Shown: positions 53,312-62,016 of the stretch, piece after piece | Numbering within the stretch: position 1 is the first letter of the stretch | How the letters are laid out: every line of letters starts with the position of its first letter | Assembly (NCBI GenBank): GCA_964509425.1 | Contig: CAZDWZ010000009.1 | Coordinates: 1 to 64,000, forward strand | Direction: 5' to 3' | Source of the DNA: CAZDWZ01 sp964509425 | GTDB lineage: Bacteria > Bdellovibrionota_C > UBA2361 > SZUA-149 > CAZDWZ01 | DNA: 64,000 nucleotides | Notes under the pieces: model-generated | Database searches by the model: none | Told to the model about the DNA's origin: nothing | The model's input: only the letters and a program-made list of their open reading frames with translations | Translations under genes and position numbers: made by a program

Positions 53312-53802
53312 GTTCTCTCCCGAGCCGGAGCGTAGCGAGAATCCACCTTTTAATCATTCTCCGCAGCAGCTCCCTCCGCGCGGTTACCCGAACGAAGCTG
53401 CATAGACATTACTTCCCTCTCAATTCAAAAAGACCTCGTAAAACCCAGAGCGAAATATCATTTGAGTTTGAACGCCCGTGCGACGGGACGGAAGGGAAGG
53501 GCGGGTCTTACGTCTCGTCTCGGAATTTTCAATCGCGATGCTTGCACTAATCCCCCGGGATTCCGGACGATGTTCGTGCTTCAGATGTTTTGGTTCAGCG
53601 GGAACATGACCGTTATCTTGAATCAGGTCAGAAACTCTGTCTGCGTCGAAAAAGAATGTGAAAAAGTAATAACAAGAAGAGGGCGCATTAAGGCTCTGAA
53701 ATCAGTCGTAAACTAGGACGTTATCAATTCGCTAGATTGCGGGCTGAAGCATGCCTTCCATCTCAAGAGATTGGGATGCACTTACAGTGGAGGTTTGAAA
53801 TC
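53312..53802. other. Spacer without a clear gene
   Basis: A + frame from 53462 lacks a ribosome site and looks Arg-rich and random. No strong stem-loop. Confidence 0.3.
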
Positions 53803-54663
53803 ATGTTCGCTCTTTTTTTCCGACAACGTGCTGTACCAGCAGGTTTACTGACGATTCTCGTGTTCGCGACCACCGCCACAGCCGCACCTGCACCAAATCC
53901 GAGGACAAAGGAAGAGCAGTGCCGAAGGAGCTTTGAAACTTGCGAGACAGTTCGTAACACGAACTATGCGGCATGTTTGACCGGCTTAAAACGGCCGCTC
54001 ACCCCTGCTGAAAATTATTGCATTCTTCAGTATTTCCTTCCCGTAGAGGAAAGATACGCCGAACCTGTGCCTTATTATGCGCGTCGGAAATATCAGTCAA
54101 TTGCTTTGGAACTCGTGTCCAGCCGTACCGCAAGCTACGTGGTGTACGAATGTGTCTCCCATTATCGGGACGCATCAGATTCTGATGAGGAGCTGCTCTT
54201 CACGCTGAAGAACTACAGCTGGTGCGTTGAGGACTGGCAGGCTGACACAAAAAGTTGCGGCTTCTCAGCACGGGTCTGCTTGGGAGAGCAACCCTACGCA
54301 GCGGCGTCCAAGAGCGGCGCAGATCCGGCCCCCGAAGAAATAAACTCTTTCGAAGTCAACACGAGTTTGGAGGAGGCGGATGAATCGCTCCTCAATATCG
54401 AGCAAACTATAGCTGTCGGGTTTGAGACGCCACTGCTCGAGGAGACAAATGAAGTTCTCGATCTTCAAATCTTGGATCATGCAGTCGCTCAGGCTTTCGA
54501 GGAAATATCCATCGGCAATTTCGGTACGAGCGTGGCAATTGAGGACGAGTCTCTGAAAAATTTTGAAGCAGCCATCTCAGCGGCTGTCGACGGGGCACAT
54601 CTCGAGGAATTAAATGAGGGACCTGACTCCCAGGATCTCGGGGAGCCAATCAACTTGGACTAG
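53803..54663 (+). CDS. Exported protein with acidic C-terminal repeats
   Basis: A 286-residue protein; ATG 53803 has GGAGG 10 nt upstream. Signal peptide (ALFFRQRAVPAGLLTILVFA, cleavage after ATA). The N-terminal domain has about 10 Cys (EQCRRSFETCETVRNTNYAA, CILQYFL, YSWCVEDWQADTKSCGFSAR, VCLGEQ). The C-terminal ~110 residues are acidic, low-complexity and repetitive, with (S/G)FE..(L)EE-type elements (TSLEEADESLLNIEQTIAVG, VAQAFEEISIGNFGTSVAIE). Probably extracytoplasmic. Unrecognised. Confidence 0.65.
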   Translation: MFALFFRQRAVPAGLLTILVFATTATAAPAPNPRTKEEQCRRSFETCETVRNTNYAACLTGLKRPLTPAENYCILQYFLPVEERYAEPVPYYARRKYQSIALELVSSRTASYVVYECVSHYRDASDSDEELLFTLKNYSWCVEDWQADTKSCGFSARVCLGEQPYAAASKSGADPAPEEINSFEVNTSLEEADESLLNIEQTIAVGFETPLLEETNEVLDLQILDHAVAQAFEEISIGNFGTSVAIEDESLKNFEAAISAAVDGAHLEELNEGPDSQDLGEPINLD

Positions 54664-55180
54664 CTGCTTTAACGGGCGGGGTGGGGAGCGAAGCAGTCGG
54701 AAAAATAGTGCAACGAGCTTTTAAGTTATCAATTTACTTAACAGGAATTGAAATTCGAAAGCGGTTTAACCGAGATCTCTCAGACTTCGACGTTCTGGTT
54801 ACCTTTCTGTCACTCGAACTAACAGTTCGCAGAGAACCCGAAACCGAAGGGCGAATTCGGGTATCTATCGCTCGAAGATTTACTTCGATTGCCGAACGTC
54901 GGTTGACGCCATGCGCATACCGCCGCGACCTTTGAAGCCGCCCACTCGCTGTGTTCTTTACGCGTTTGGATGAGGTTCTTTTCCAGCGAAAGAGAACAGA
55001 AAATACGCTCCTTGAGGCTGTGCCCAAATGCTGCGTTACGCCGTTTTTGGGTTCACCCCAAGAAACGCTTGGAAGACCATCGGAGGTACCACCCCGTGGA
55101 CCGTTCTTGCTTATTCAGGAGCATGCGAACTGTTCGTAGTCGTCTTCTAGATCTCGCTCTGATTCGGCTTTAGCCCTTTT
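54664..55180. other. Spacer, nothing convincing
   Basis: Frames at 54681-54935 and 54970-55173 have no start signals and poor composition. No strong inverted repeat. Confidence 0.3.
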
Positions 55181-55606
55181 TTACTTGGTCTTCGGCATAG
55201 CGGTGGGGGGGCCACCGCAATTACCAGGCGTGGAAAGGAGGAACAATGTCGAATACTGGGCTTGGTAATTTGTTGCACACGTTAAGTGGGCGAGAGGTAC
55301 ACATTGCTTACCATCGTAACACTCCGCAGGTTGAGTGCCCATGGGGATCTCGATCCAAGAGCCTGCAGGAGGCTCACCGATCCTTGAAGGGGTTTGAGGA
55401 TCGCTCGAGAACGAACAGATCGCCAGGATCTTACACGGGACGACCGGTATTCTCTCAAAAGGACGAAACTCCAAATCTCGGGGAGGTGGTGGGAGGTACA
55501 GCAGAGGTGGTGGTATTACCGTGTCAATTTCTTGCGATGACGCAGTCAGAGGAAGCGCGCAAACAACCGCAACAGCGCAGATTCCGAAATATAACTGGCG
55601 AATCAT
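55181..55606 (-). CDS. Small exported Pro-rich protein
   Basis: A 141-residue protein; ATG 55606 has AGGAGAAA 3-4 nt upstream. Signal peptide IRQLYFGICAVAVVCALPLT (cleavage after ASS). Pro-rich N-terminal segment IPPPLLYLPPPPRDLEFRPF, then about 6 Cys (VPCKILAICSFSSD, AECYDGKQCVPLAHLTCATN, GNCGGPPT). Likely periplasmic. Unrecognised. Confidence 0.65.
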   Translation of the reverse strand: MIRQLYFGICAVAVVCALPLTASSQEIDTVIPPPLLYLPPPPRDLEFRPFERIPVVPCKILAICSFSSDPQTPSRIGEPPAGSWIEIPMGTQPAECYDGKQCVPLAHLTCATNYQAQYSTLFLLSTPGNCGGPPTAMPKTK

Positions 55607-55915
55607 AGTTTCTCCTATTTCCCGTCTCCATTTGGAGCACAGATTTAGCGGGGACATCGAACCTGGTATCGTTGATCCGTCCAATAACTTGGAAAAACTG
55701 AGGATCCAGTTCCAATGATCGCACCTCAATTATGAACTCGGGGGAAGGGTGAAGACTTGCTAGTTCAGCAATAATGTCTCAATTTTCAATGACTCTGAGT
55801 TAAAAAGCTTGCGAACGCGCTTAAAAAAAATCTCCGTGAACTTCAAGCAAAGAAAGTTTGCCTTCTCGCCGTGATTCTTCCATCACAGAGAACTCTTACG
55901 AGAACTTTAAGCGCC

Positions 55916-56422
55916 TTAATTCGTTTCTTCTCGCACTGCATTACCTTCCCAATGGAACTCGCAGGTCGCGAGCCCGGCACATTCGAAGCGGAGAGAGGTC
56001 CGGGCAAGAGCTCGAGATGTACCTGCACCGTCTGTTTCGATCTTGTCGACCACCAAACTGAAGTCTGAGTCGCAAATGGCGTGCGAACCGCTTCGTCGCG
56101 ACTTGAGCCGGATGGAGAAGCCTGAATTGTTGACCGTCCCCTCGAACGACTCGCCGGTGAGTCGATTCTTAACCAAGACCTCTTTACCGACTTGAACGAC
56201 TTGGTAGACTAGGGTCCCGAAGCCGAAAGGATCCCGCTGAACGATGTGATCGGGATCCATGCTTAGGCACCCAGCGCCGGAAGGTTCCTCAACTCTGTGA
56301 AGTGTCAGCCGCCAATCTCCAGTAAGCGACGGAAGTTTGGAAGATGCGACAAAGCAGCTGACGCTCAAGCCGAGCGCAATGAAACTGGTAAAAGGCCCTG
56401 ACGTGAGTTTTTTGTAAGCCAT
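55916..56422 (-). CDS. Small exported protein
   Basis: A 168-residue protein with a signal peptide (TSFIALGLSVSCFVASSK). Mature part: LPSLTGDWRLTLHRVEEPSG, IVQRDPFGFGTLVYQVVQVG, a strand-rich stretch GESFEGTVNNSGFSIRLKSR and several Cys (SGAGCLSMD, HAICDSDFS, LRFECAGLATCEFHWEG). The GDWRLTL.R....G pattern recalls lipocalin-like/META-type small domains, without proof. No clear ribosome site at ATG 56422. Confidence 0.55.
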   Translation of the reverse strand: MAYKKLTSGPFTSFIALGLSVSCFVASSKLPSLTGDWRLTLHRVEEPSGAGCLSMDPDHIVQRDPFGFGTLVYQVVQVGKEVLVKNRLTGESFEGTVNNSGFSIRLKSRRSGSHAICDSDFSLVVDKIETDGAGTSRALARTSLRFECAGLATCEFHWEGNAVREETN

Positions 56423-56690
56423 TCTACCGCGACGTTGGATCTGGATCGAAAATGTCCAGACCCGGCTGATCTCACTCGATTCCGTGTTTGGAATATACGT
56501 CTAACTTTATGGCGGAGAGGGGAATCGGAACATTGCAGTAAGTTTGCATGGAAGTGGTATTTCACAATGGGGAGAGTGGACGAGACGGAGAAGAGGAGGT
56601 GTGGAACCTTCTCGCGCCGCATCCGGGGTCCGAAGAAGTGAATACGGACCCGGTGATTTTTGCCTGTCGCCGTCACATCGTGCGCAGCAC

Positions 56691-56731
56691 CTTGCCAAAA
56701 GTGGCAAAGCAGGCTCCGGAATCACTCCGGA
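56691..56731. terminator. Twin stem-loops after the 56750 gene
   Basis: TTGCC / GGCAA with a 6-nt loop followed at once by TCCGGA-5-TCCGGA. They lie 19-59 bp past the leftward stop. Confidence 0.45.
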
Positions 56732-56749
56732 ACATTTGTAGCATTCGTT

Positions 56750-57124
56750 TCACTGGTCAGGGTAGTCCTGAGGGTGAAACGAAACCGACCGCATGGTCCG
56801 GAGAATCTGACGCGCTCGCGAGTCGGATGCCCGGCGCGTGAATATGGCCCGCAGGATCAGCTCTACGTCTCCCACCAGATCGAACCGGTGGTACGACATG
56901 TGAAGTTGAATCCTTCCCCCGCGGTCACGAAGTGTGGCCTGGAGCCGCTCTAGCGCCACGACCCTCTGACGAAGTGGTGTTGTCGTTCCCGCATTCAGGG
57001 TCATAAGCCGTCTTTCGATCCTCAGCAATCGAACGAATTCCGCGCGGACAGCTGCGCATGCCCATGCGGTCATGCGGATCTCCGCGACTCGTGTCATGCC
57101 AAACTGCATTTTTTCGACGAACAT
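56750..57124 (-). CDS. GC-rich basic helical protein
   Basis: A 124-residue protein; ATG 57124 has AGAGGAG 5 nt upstream. Strongly basic and helical: MFVEKMQFGMTRVAEIRMTA, EFVRLLRIERRLMTLNAGTT, RQRVVALERLQATLRDRGGR, VGDVELILRAIFTRRASDSR. Likely cytosolic, perhaps nucleic-acid binding. Flanked by a composite stem-loop upstream and twin stem-loops downstream. No family recognised. Confidence 0.6.
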   Translation of the reverse strand: MFVEKMQFGMTRVAEIRMTAWACAAVRAEFVRLLRIERRLMTLNAGTTTPLRQRVVALERLQATLRDRGGRIQLHMSYHRFDLVGDVELILRAIFTRRASDSRARQILRTMRSVSFHPQDYPDQ

Positions 57125-57141
57125 ACGAGCTCCTCTGGTGA

Positions 57142-57187
57142 CTGTGCTTCGTTGGGGAGCGAGAGAGCGCCACGCAACGAAACACAG
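57142..57187. promoter_or_regulatory. Composite stem-loop just upstream of the 57124 gene
   Basis: CTGTG / CACAG and TTCGTTG / CAACGAA separated by a single mismatch, 20-nt loop. It begins directly upstream of the ribosome binding site of the leftward gene. Confidence 0.55.
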
Positions 57188-57531
57188 CCGCATTGAGAGC
57201 TGAAAAAACATTACTCTCCTCTTTCCGTCTCTTGTCTTCAGCATGGAAACTGCAGGAGACAAGATCGAAGAGGAATCCAATTCCTTTTAGAAGTCACGAA
57301 AGAACCTCCGGCGCGAGACCACAGGAACCGGGGAGTCACGCCTCTAGAAAGAGGTATGCATAAAAATTCGGGCGGTCGCGTGGGAGTTCTTACGTCGTTC
57401 GCATAAAGTTAATACAAATTCGTGCCATGGGCGTTGAAAGCGCCGAATCCTGCAATCGGAGGGTTCGACTCAAGCGATCTCATTCCAAAGCGGCGATGTG
57501 ACCGCCTAATCGATAGAGGTCCGGCTTCGAG

Positions 57532-57978
57532 TCAGAACAACGGCATGGCCTGCGCATCCTGGCGCTGGATCTGCAGCTCGCCCTTCATCTCGAGAGATTG
57601 CAGTATCGAATCCGCCAAACCGTCTGCAACAGCTTCAGCCGCTTCAGAGGTTATCGTATCGAAATAGGTGAATGCACATTCCTCGAAACGGCCGAGCGAA
57701 CCGGCCGGTGTGCGGCAAGGTCTGTTGTTAGCTTGACTGCATGCGTCGGAGTCATTTGCACCATCCACCACCCAAGCAATATCTCCACGCCGATTAGGCG
57801 CCGCGACTCCTCCTATTTTGCAGAGGCAGGTGCATTTCTGAGTTGCTCCCAAACTGCCGGATGAGAGGAGTTCCGACGAGCAAAGCTCGCTGAGCGATTG
57901 TGCTTCGGCTGCTGCAGCGAAAAAGAAAAGCATCGCCGGAACAACCAAAGCGGAAAAAAACAGGCTCGAAGAACGCAT
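57532..57978 (-). CDS. Small exported Cys-rich protein
   Basis: A 148-residue protein; ATG 57978 has AAGGA 9 nt upstream. Signal peptide MRSSSLFFSALVVPAMLFFF (cleavage after AEA). The mature chain has ELCSSELLSSGSLGATQKCT and CLCKIGG (Cys near 30, 49, 51), SDACSQANNRPCRTPAG and EECAFTYFDT, then an acidic helical end. Likely periplasmic. Unrecognised. Confidence 0.65.
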   Translation of the reverse strand: MRSSSLFFSALVVPAMLFFFAAAAEAQSLSELCSSELLSSGSLGATQKCTCLCKIGGVAAPNRRGDIAWVVDGANDSDACSQANNRPCRTPAGSLGRFEECAFTYFDTITSEAAEAVADGLADSILQSLEMKGELQIQRQDAQAMPLF

Positions 57979-58548
57979 AAATAGAATCCTTAATCTTTCG
58001 ACTCGGGGAAATACGAAGCGCGGAAGCAAGTGTCGGAGAGGTTATGGAGCGGCCGATCGAGCGAGCGTTACCGATGCTAAATGATTGTGTTACAGCGTTG
58101 TAACCGGAATCGAGGTGTGAACATCTCTGGGTTGATTCTGTGATGCCCACAAGAACAAATTGCTGCAACTATTGCCCGGATGCTTGGGCGAACAACTGCG
58201 CGAGATGAATGTCGTTCTCACCGAGATTCTAATCTAAAATCTCTATAGAAATGAAGATGAAATGGATCTTTCGATTTCCAGATCCCGTTTAACCTAGGGT
58301 GTGTTGATAAATACGTCACCGACTCACGTGAAAGCATCACAGGATCGGCAAAGATTCTTACATCGCCGTCAACCATCGTTGTTCAACCCTCCGCTCAGTC
58401 ATAACTGTTTTTGTATTCAATGCTCGACATCCTTCCGGCGGATCGTGTGCACCATACCGCTCTGGCTCTTTCAGCATCGCTATTCAAATTTCACCAGGTG
58501 TCTTCTTTCGAGCACATCGGAAGAGGATGCACGGAATAGGAGTTTCGC
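57979..58548. other. Spacer, nothing recognised
   Basis: About 570 bp between divergent genes. Short frames are Arg/Cys-rich and random in look. Confidence 0.35.
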
Positions 58549-58651
58549 TAGGGTTTGGGTAGCAGTTGCTGCGGGGGTTCGGCGTCGTGTGTGAGCGCTC
58601 GACGCCGAATCTCCGCAATTCGTGAGTCGCGGAATCGGTGCCAAACCCCTA
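58549..58651. promoter_or_regulatory. ~100-nt composite palindrome upstream of the 58664 gene
   Basis: Nested arms TAGGGTTTGG / CCAAACCCCTA (one bulge), GCGG / CCGC and TTCGGCGTCG / CGACGCCGAA. The outer arm ends at 58651 and the Shine-Dalgarno GGAG starts at 58653, so the structure abuts the ribosome binding site. Confidence 0.6.
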
Positions 58652-58663
58652 CGGAGAACGACG

Positions 58664-59212
58664 ATGAGCTGGTTCGAAACCCTCGACGAGGCGACGCTGT
58701 GCAACCCCTTCGAGTTCTACACCGAGCCAGCGCTCGTCTCCGACCTCCGCGAGGAGGACCGCAAGGCGCGGCAGGAGTTCGAGCAGTTGTGGTGGGACGG
58801 GTGGTACGAGCAGAACGGTGACGACGCCGACGACACGGGGGTGAACCCGCCCCCGTTCGAGTCCCACCGGATGCTGCCCACCGACTCGATCTTCGTGAAG
58901 GGGGAGCTCACCCCGGCGTGGGTGAAATTCCTCGAAGGTCTCACCACCGACGAAGAGCACGGCGCAAGGGCCCGCCTACTGCTGCTGGCGTGGCGGACCG
59001 CTTCCCGCGCGGATCGGTACTTGCCGAAGGCGGCCGCGGAAGTGAAGGCGTCCTTGTACGCCCTCGCGGAGAAGCTGGCGGAGTGGGACGACGAGGGCCT
59101 CCCCCCGCAAGCCAAACGAGTCTACTGCCTCGCCGCGCTCGTCTCGCGCGGCGCCGGCTTGGACGTGGCGACCGGGAAGTGGGAGGAAATGGCCGCCGAA
59201 GCCGGCGCGTAG
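58664..59212 (+). CDS. GC-rich acidic helical protein, unknown
   Basis: A 182-residue protein; ATG 58664 has ACGGAGA 6 nt upstream. N-terminal aromatic/acidic part MSWFETLDEATLCNPFEFYT and FEQLWWDGWYEQNGDDADD, then a helical C-terminal half ARARLLLLAWRTASRADRYL, KAAAEVKASLYALAEKLAEW. Third positions are almost all G or C, unlike neighbours. Framed by the ~100-nt palindrome upstream and an 89-nt composite stem-loop 7 nt after the stop: the clearest complete module of its kind here. No family recognised. Confidence 0.65.
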   Translation: MSWFETLDEATLCNPFEFYTEPALVSDLREEDRKARQEFEQLWWDGWYEQNGDDADDTGVNPPPFESHRMLPTDSIFVKGELTPAWVKFLEGLTTDEEHGARARLLLLAWRTASRADRYLPKAAAEVKASLYALAEKLAEWDDEGLPPQAKRVYCLAALVSRGAGLDVATGKWEEMAAEAGA

Positions 59213-59219
59213 TGAGTTG

Positions 59220-59308
59220 AATGAGAGGAACGCCGCGCACGAAGCAACTGCCGCCCAAGGACCGGAATCTCCGGGACTTGGAAGGGTTGCTTCGTGCATC
59301 CTCTCATT
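59220..59308. terminator. 89-nt composite stem-loop after the 58664 gene
   Basis: Nested arms AATGAGAGGA / TCCTCTCATT, GCACGAAGCAAC / GTTGCTTCGTGC (12 bp), CCAAG / CTTGG and CCGG / CCGG with a 5-nt apical loop. It starts 7 nt past the stop and is followed by TT. Longest multi-tier stem in the window. Confidence 0.65.
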
Positions 59309-59421
59309 TTACTCATCGAGTGTTCAGTTGTACCGCGGCAAATCACCTTTGGGTAAACCGCGATGAGCTTCTGGAAAAAGCAGATTGCGTGCTTAGAACG
59401 GCAGATCACCTGAAATTCGGC

Positions 59422-59865
59422 TTAGAAATATTGCGCCACCTTACACGTGCAGTCCTTCCGTCGACCTCCACACGTTTTTTGACAAAGCACATTGCAATCG
59501 GGAGTCGGAACGCTCGACTGGAGATTCCCGAGTTCACACATGACTGTGCAGGATAGGTTTCCATACGAGAGCGAATTCCCCGGCGCGTTTTGACAGGTGA
59601 TGGTTACATCGCAGGACGAGACAAAACTGCCCGTTTTACAGGGCGCGCAAGGGTCTTTCTTTTGAGCCTGTTTTGGCTCTTCGGCCAAAAAATCATTCAC
59701 CTGAGCCTCGCAATGATCGAGATCTCTTTCCGCAGTGACCATAAATTGTTCGTTGACGGCGGTGAGGGGAGCTTGGAGTTCTTGTGCCTTCGCAGGCGGT
59801 CGATAGGCAAACACGGTTCCCAGGAGACATCCGAGAATGAGGCACAACGCTCTAATCAGTTTCAT
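59422..59865 (-). CDS. Small exported Cys-rich protein
   Basis: A 147-residue protein; ATG 59865 has GGAGGG 3-5 nt upstream. Signal peptide LIRALCLILGCLLGTVFAYR. A helical spacer (VTAERDLDHCEAQVNDFLAE) precedes a Cys-rich end with about 12 Cys (PCAPCKTGSFVSSCDVTITC, SCTVMCELGN, DCNVLCQKTCGGRRKDCTCK). Probably a disulfide-bonded periplasmic protein. Unrecognised. Confidence 0.65.
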   Translation of the reverse strand: MKLIRALCLILGCLLGTVFAYRPPAKAQELQAPLTAVNEQFMVTAERDLDHCEAQVNDFLAEEPKQAQKKDPCAPCKTGSFVSSCDVTITCQNAPGNSLSYGNLSCTVMCELGNLQSSVPTPDCNVLCQKTCGGRRKDCTCKVAQYF

Positions 59866-60018
59866 CAGCCCTCCGTGTTTTAAGTCCAATCGAGATTCAA
59901 AACGATACGAGAATTATTCCCGCTGAGTCGCAGCTCGCGACGTCGAGGAGGGGTTTGGGAGCGAGTTAGGAGAATTGAGGGATGGATGGCGTGACAGGTA
60001 TCGGCTGCTTCGAAGAGC

Positions 60019-60532
60019 GTGGATGTCGAGGACGTTTCCGGAGAGATGCAGGAATGGATCCGTGTGCTTACGTTCGTGAGGAACGTCGAAACGAACCGGG
60101 AAACTCTCGGTAAGTATCTTTTCGAGTCTTTTGCCGCCGGTCCTGAACGTTTTCCCATCCTGTTTGGAACGCTGCGGGAGCAACTTCAGATGTCAACGGA
60201 CCCGAAGGAGCAGAAGCATCGCGCAGCACTCTACCTCTCAACGCTCGCTCCCCTCGCAGACAGGTTCGGGATGCATCGAGAGAAGAATGTTCTCGATCAG
60301 CGCTGCTTTGAGATTCTTCATCCAGCGCAAGTTCGGTGAGCTTCCTCAGGCGTTCGCCGACATTACCTATGATGGACGCTCTTTCTCCATCATCGCGCCA
60401 TTGAGCAAAGTCGCCGCGAGAAAACGTCGCTCTTCGAAGCTCTTCGCGTTGCTGAGATACAAGGGATTTCAGGTTACTTCCGTTTCAGAAATGAACTATC
60501 TTTCAGCGTCGGGAAATCCTCCCTCATCTGTG
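60019..60532 (+). pseudogene. Frameshifted RelA/SpoT-like HD-domain remnant
   Basis: The first frame (GTG 60019) reads EEQRHRAALYLSTL-type sequence: EQKHRAALYLSTLAPLADRF then GMHREKNVLDQRCFEILHPA, matching the end of the RSH (p)ppGpp hydrolase domain (yaPLA.RLG...iK.eLEd..F..l.P). It stops at 60339; another frame continues KFGELPQAFADITYDGRSFS to about 60532. Only about 170 residues remain of a 700-residue family, so this is a truncated, broken remnant. Assignment is moderate. Confidence 0.45.
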
Positions 60533-60726
60533 TGAGTGGATCAGACAACCTCAGAAATCATTTGCAATAATCACGTTCAATTCTTCAAACCCGATCTGCG
60601 TCTGATCAAATTCGGATCCTTCTTGCCGCGGACTTGCGGTTCAATTGAGCAGGAAATGGAGCCAAACCAGCGTTGATACACCGTCATATCATCGTTAATC
60701 TTGCGGCAAATTGCTGGAGCTCACGA

Positions 60727-61896
60727 ATGAACATATTCCGAAGTCTTCTCTTATTGATTGGCGCCATTTTTGGCCTGCTCGATTCGGCCTCCGCCCTGCC
60801 GATCGTTTCGCTCCAGGGCTTGAGCCAAGCGGGAGGGTTAAACGCAAACGCAAACGCAGTATTTACTGCCACCGGACCGAATGTCGGAGTTGACTATGAA
60901 GAGTCTTTATCCGGACGCCCGGATATTGCATCTGGTGCTTCCATTCGCTTATTCGGAGTTCGCGGGACCGAACGTCCGCATTCCGCAGCTGAGATTCCGC
61001 AAACGACGCAAGGGGGCCGCTTCCAACTGTTTGATCAAAGCTCTAATCTTCTCCTCGAAGGCGTGCTGGGTCTTGGACGGCTCCAGTTAAGTTCTGCCGT
61101 GCAGAACGGCGTCGAGTTTTCGTCATCGGATGTGAGCTTTTCTAGGGGCACGCTGAGCAGCGACTACAGGTTGAATGCCGAGCTATCCTTGACCTTCTCT
61201 GGCATGCCAACTCAAGTCTTTGAATCAAAGACCGAATACCGGAATGTTCTTGTCGGGTATAATCCGGGGGGTGTCATCGGCTATGAACAACGTCAGACCG
61301 GCACACAGCAAGTACTCACCGGGACCCGTCAAGTGCAGACCGGGACTGAGCAGTATCTGGCCGGCGAGCGAGATGTGATCGTCGGACATACTCCGGTCGT
61401 GACTGGAACCGAGCAAGTAAAAGTGGGGGATCGAATCGTCGCCGCATGTTTTGGATCGTGGGGATGTTATCCGTCCGACGAAAACGGATACCTTCTCGAA
61501 CCAGGCAAAATTTTCCTTCTCGGCAGTACTCCGTCCCGTTCCGGATACGAATACGAGCCTATCTATGAAACTCGGCCAAAAATCGAGAACCTGCCGATTT
61601 ACGGCAAAGAGCCGATTTATGCGGTGAGGCCGACCTTTACCACCCAGAACGTGTTTGAGACTCGTCCGATCTACGAGAGCTTTGCGATATTCGGTCCCGA
61701 GACGCCAATTTATCAGTTGCAAGCGTACACAACACAAATCCCAGTGGGTTGGTCTTGGGACGCGGAGTTCGTCCGAGGACTTATTACGGCAGGGAGCTGT
61801 CCGTGCGCGCCGGTTCCGGAACCTGCAACGATCGCACTGGTCCTTTCGGGTGCGGGGTTTGCTGTACGCGGCCGTCGGCGTGGTCGCATTGGCTGA
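60727..61896 (+). CDS. PEP-CTERM sorted exported protein
   Basis: A 389-residue protein; ATG 60727 has GGAG 7 nt upstream. Signal peptide NIFRSLLLLIGAIFGLLDSA. A middle region carries TGTxQV-type repeats (YEQRQTGTQQVLTGTRQVQT, GTEQYLAGERDVIVG) and a later one PIY-centred repeats (YEPIYETRPKIENLPIYGKE, PIYAVRPTF). It ends CPCAPVPEPATIALVLSGAG then a hydrophobic run and RGRRRGR, a PEP-CTERM sorting signal processed by an exosortase. Probably surface or extracellular-matrix associated. No exosortase gene lies in the window. A terminator follows. Confidence 0.85.
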   Translation: MNIFRSLLLLIGAIFGLLDSASALPIVSLQGLSQAGGLNANANAVFTATGPNVGVDYEESLSGRPDIASGASIRLFGVRGTERPHSAAEIPQTTQGGRFQLFDQSSNLLLEGVLGLGRLQLSSAVQNGVEFSSSDVSFSRGTLSSDYRLNAELSLTFSGMPTQVFESKTEYRNVLVGYNPGGVIGYEQRQTGTQQVLTGTRQVQTGTEQYLAGERDVIVGHTPVVTGTEQVKVGDRIVAACFGSWGCYPSDENGYLLEPGKIFLLGSTPSRSGYEYEPIYETRPKIENLPIYGKEPIYAVRPTFTTQNVFETRPIYESFAIFGPETPIYQLQAYTTQIPVGWSWDAEFVRGLITAGSCPCAPVPEPATIALVLSGAGFAVRGRRRGRIG

Positions 61897-61979
61897 GGCC
61901 TCGCGATTTCTGAAGAAACTACCTTCCAACGAAATTGATGAGCTCACTGATTCCGGGTGGTGACGCGAGCATCGGATTA

Positions 61980-62006
61980 AGAGAGCGCCCCCGGTAAGCG
62001 CTCTCT
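61980..62006. terminator. Stem-loop between convergent 3' ends
   Basis: Perfect 9-bp AGAGAGCGC / GCGCTCTCT with a 9-nt loop, between the PEP-CTERM gene and the leftward broken gene ending at 62017. Suits bidirectional termination. Confidence 0.6.
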
Positions 62007-62016
62007 CATAAAACCG

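Noticed and set aside
6912..59308. Composite stem-loops as integron attC sites
   Set aside because: They have attC-like size and tiered pairing, but I found no consistent RYYYAAC/GTTRRRY core boxes, and genes lie on both strands. No integrase is present in the window.
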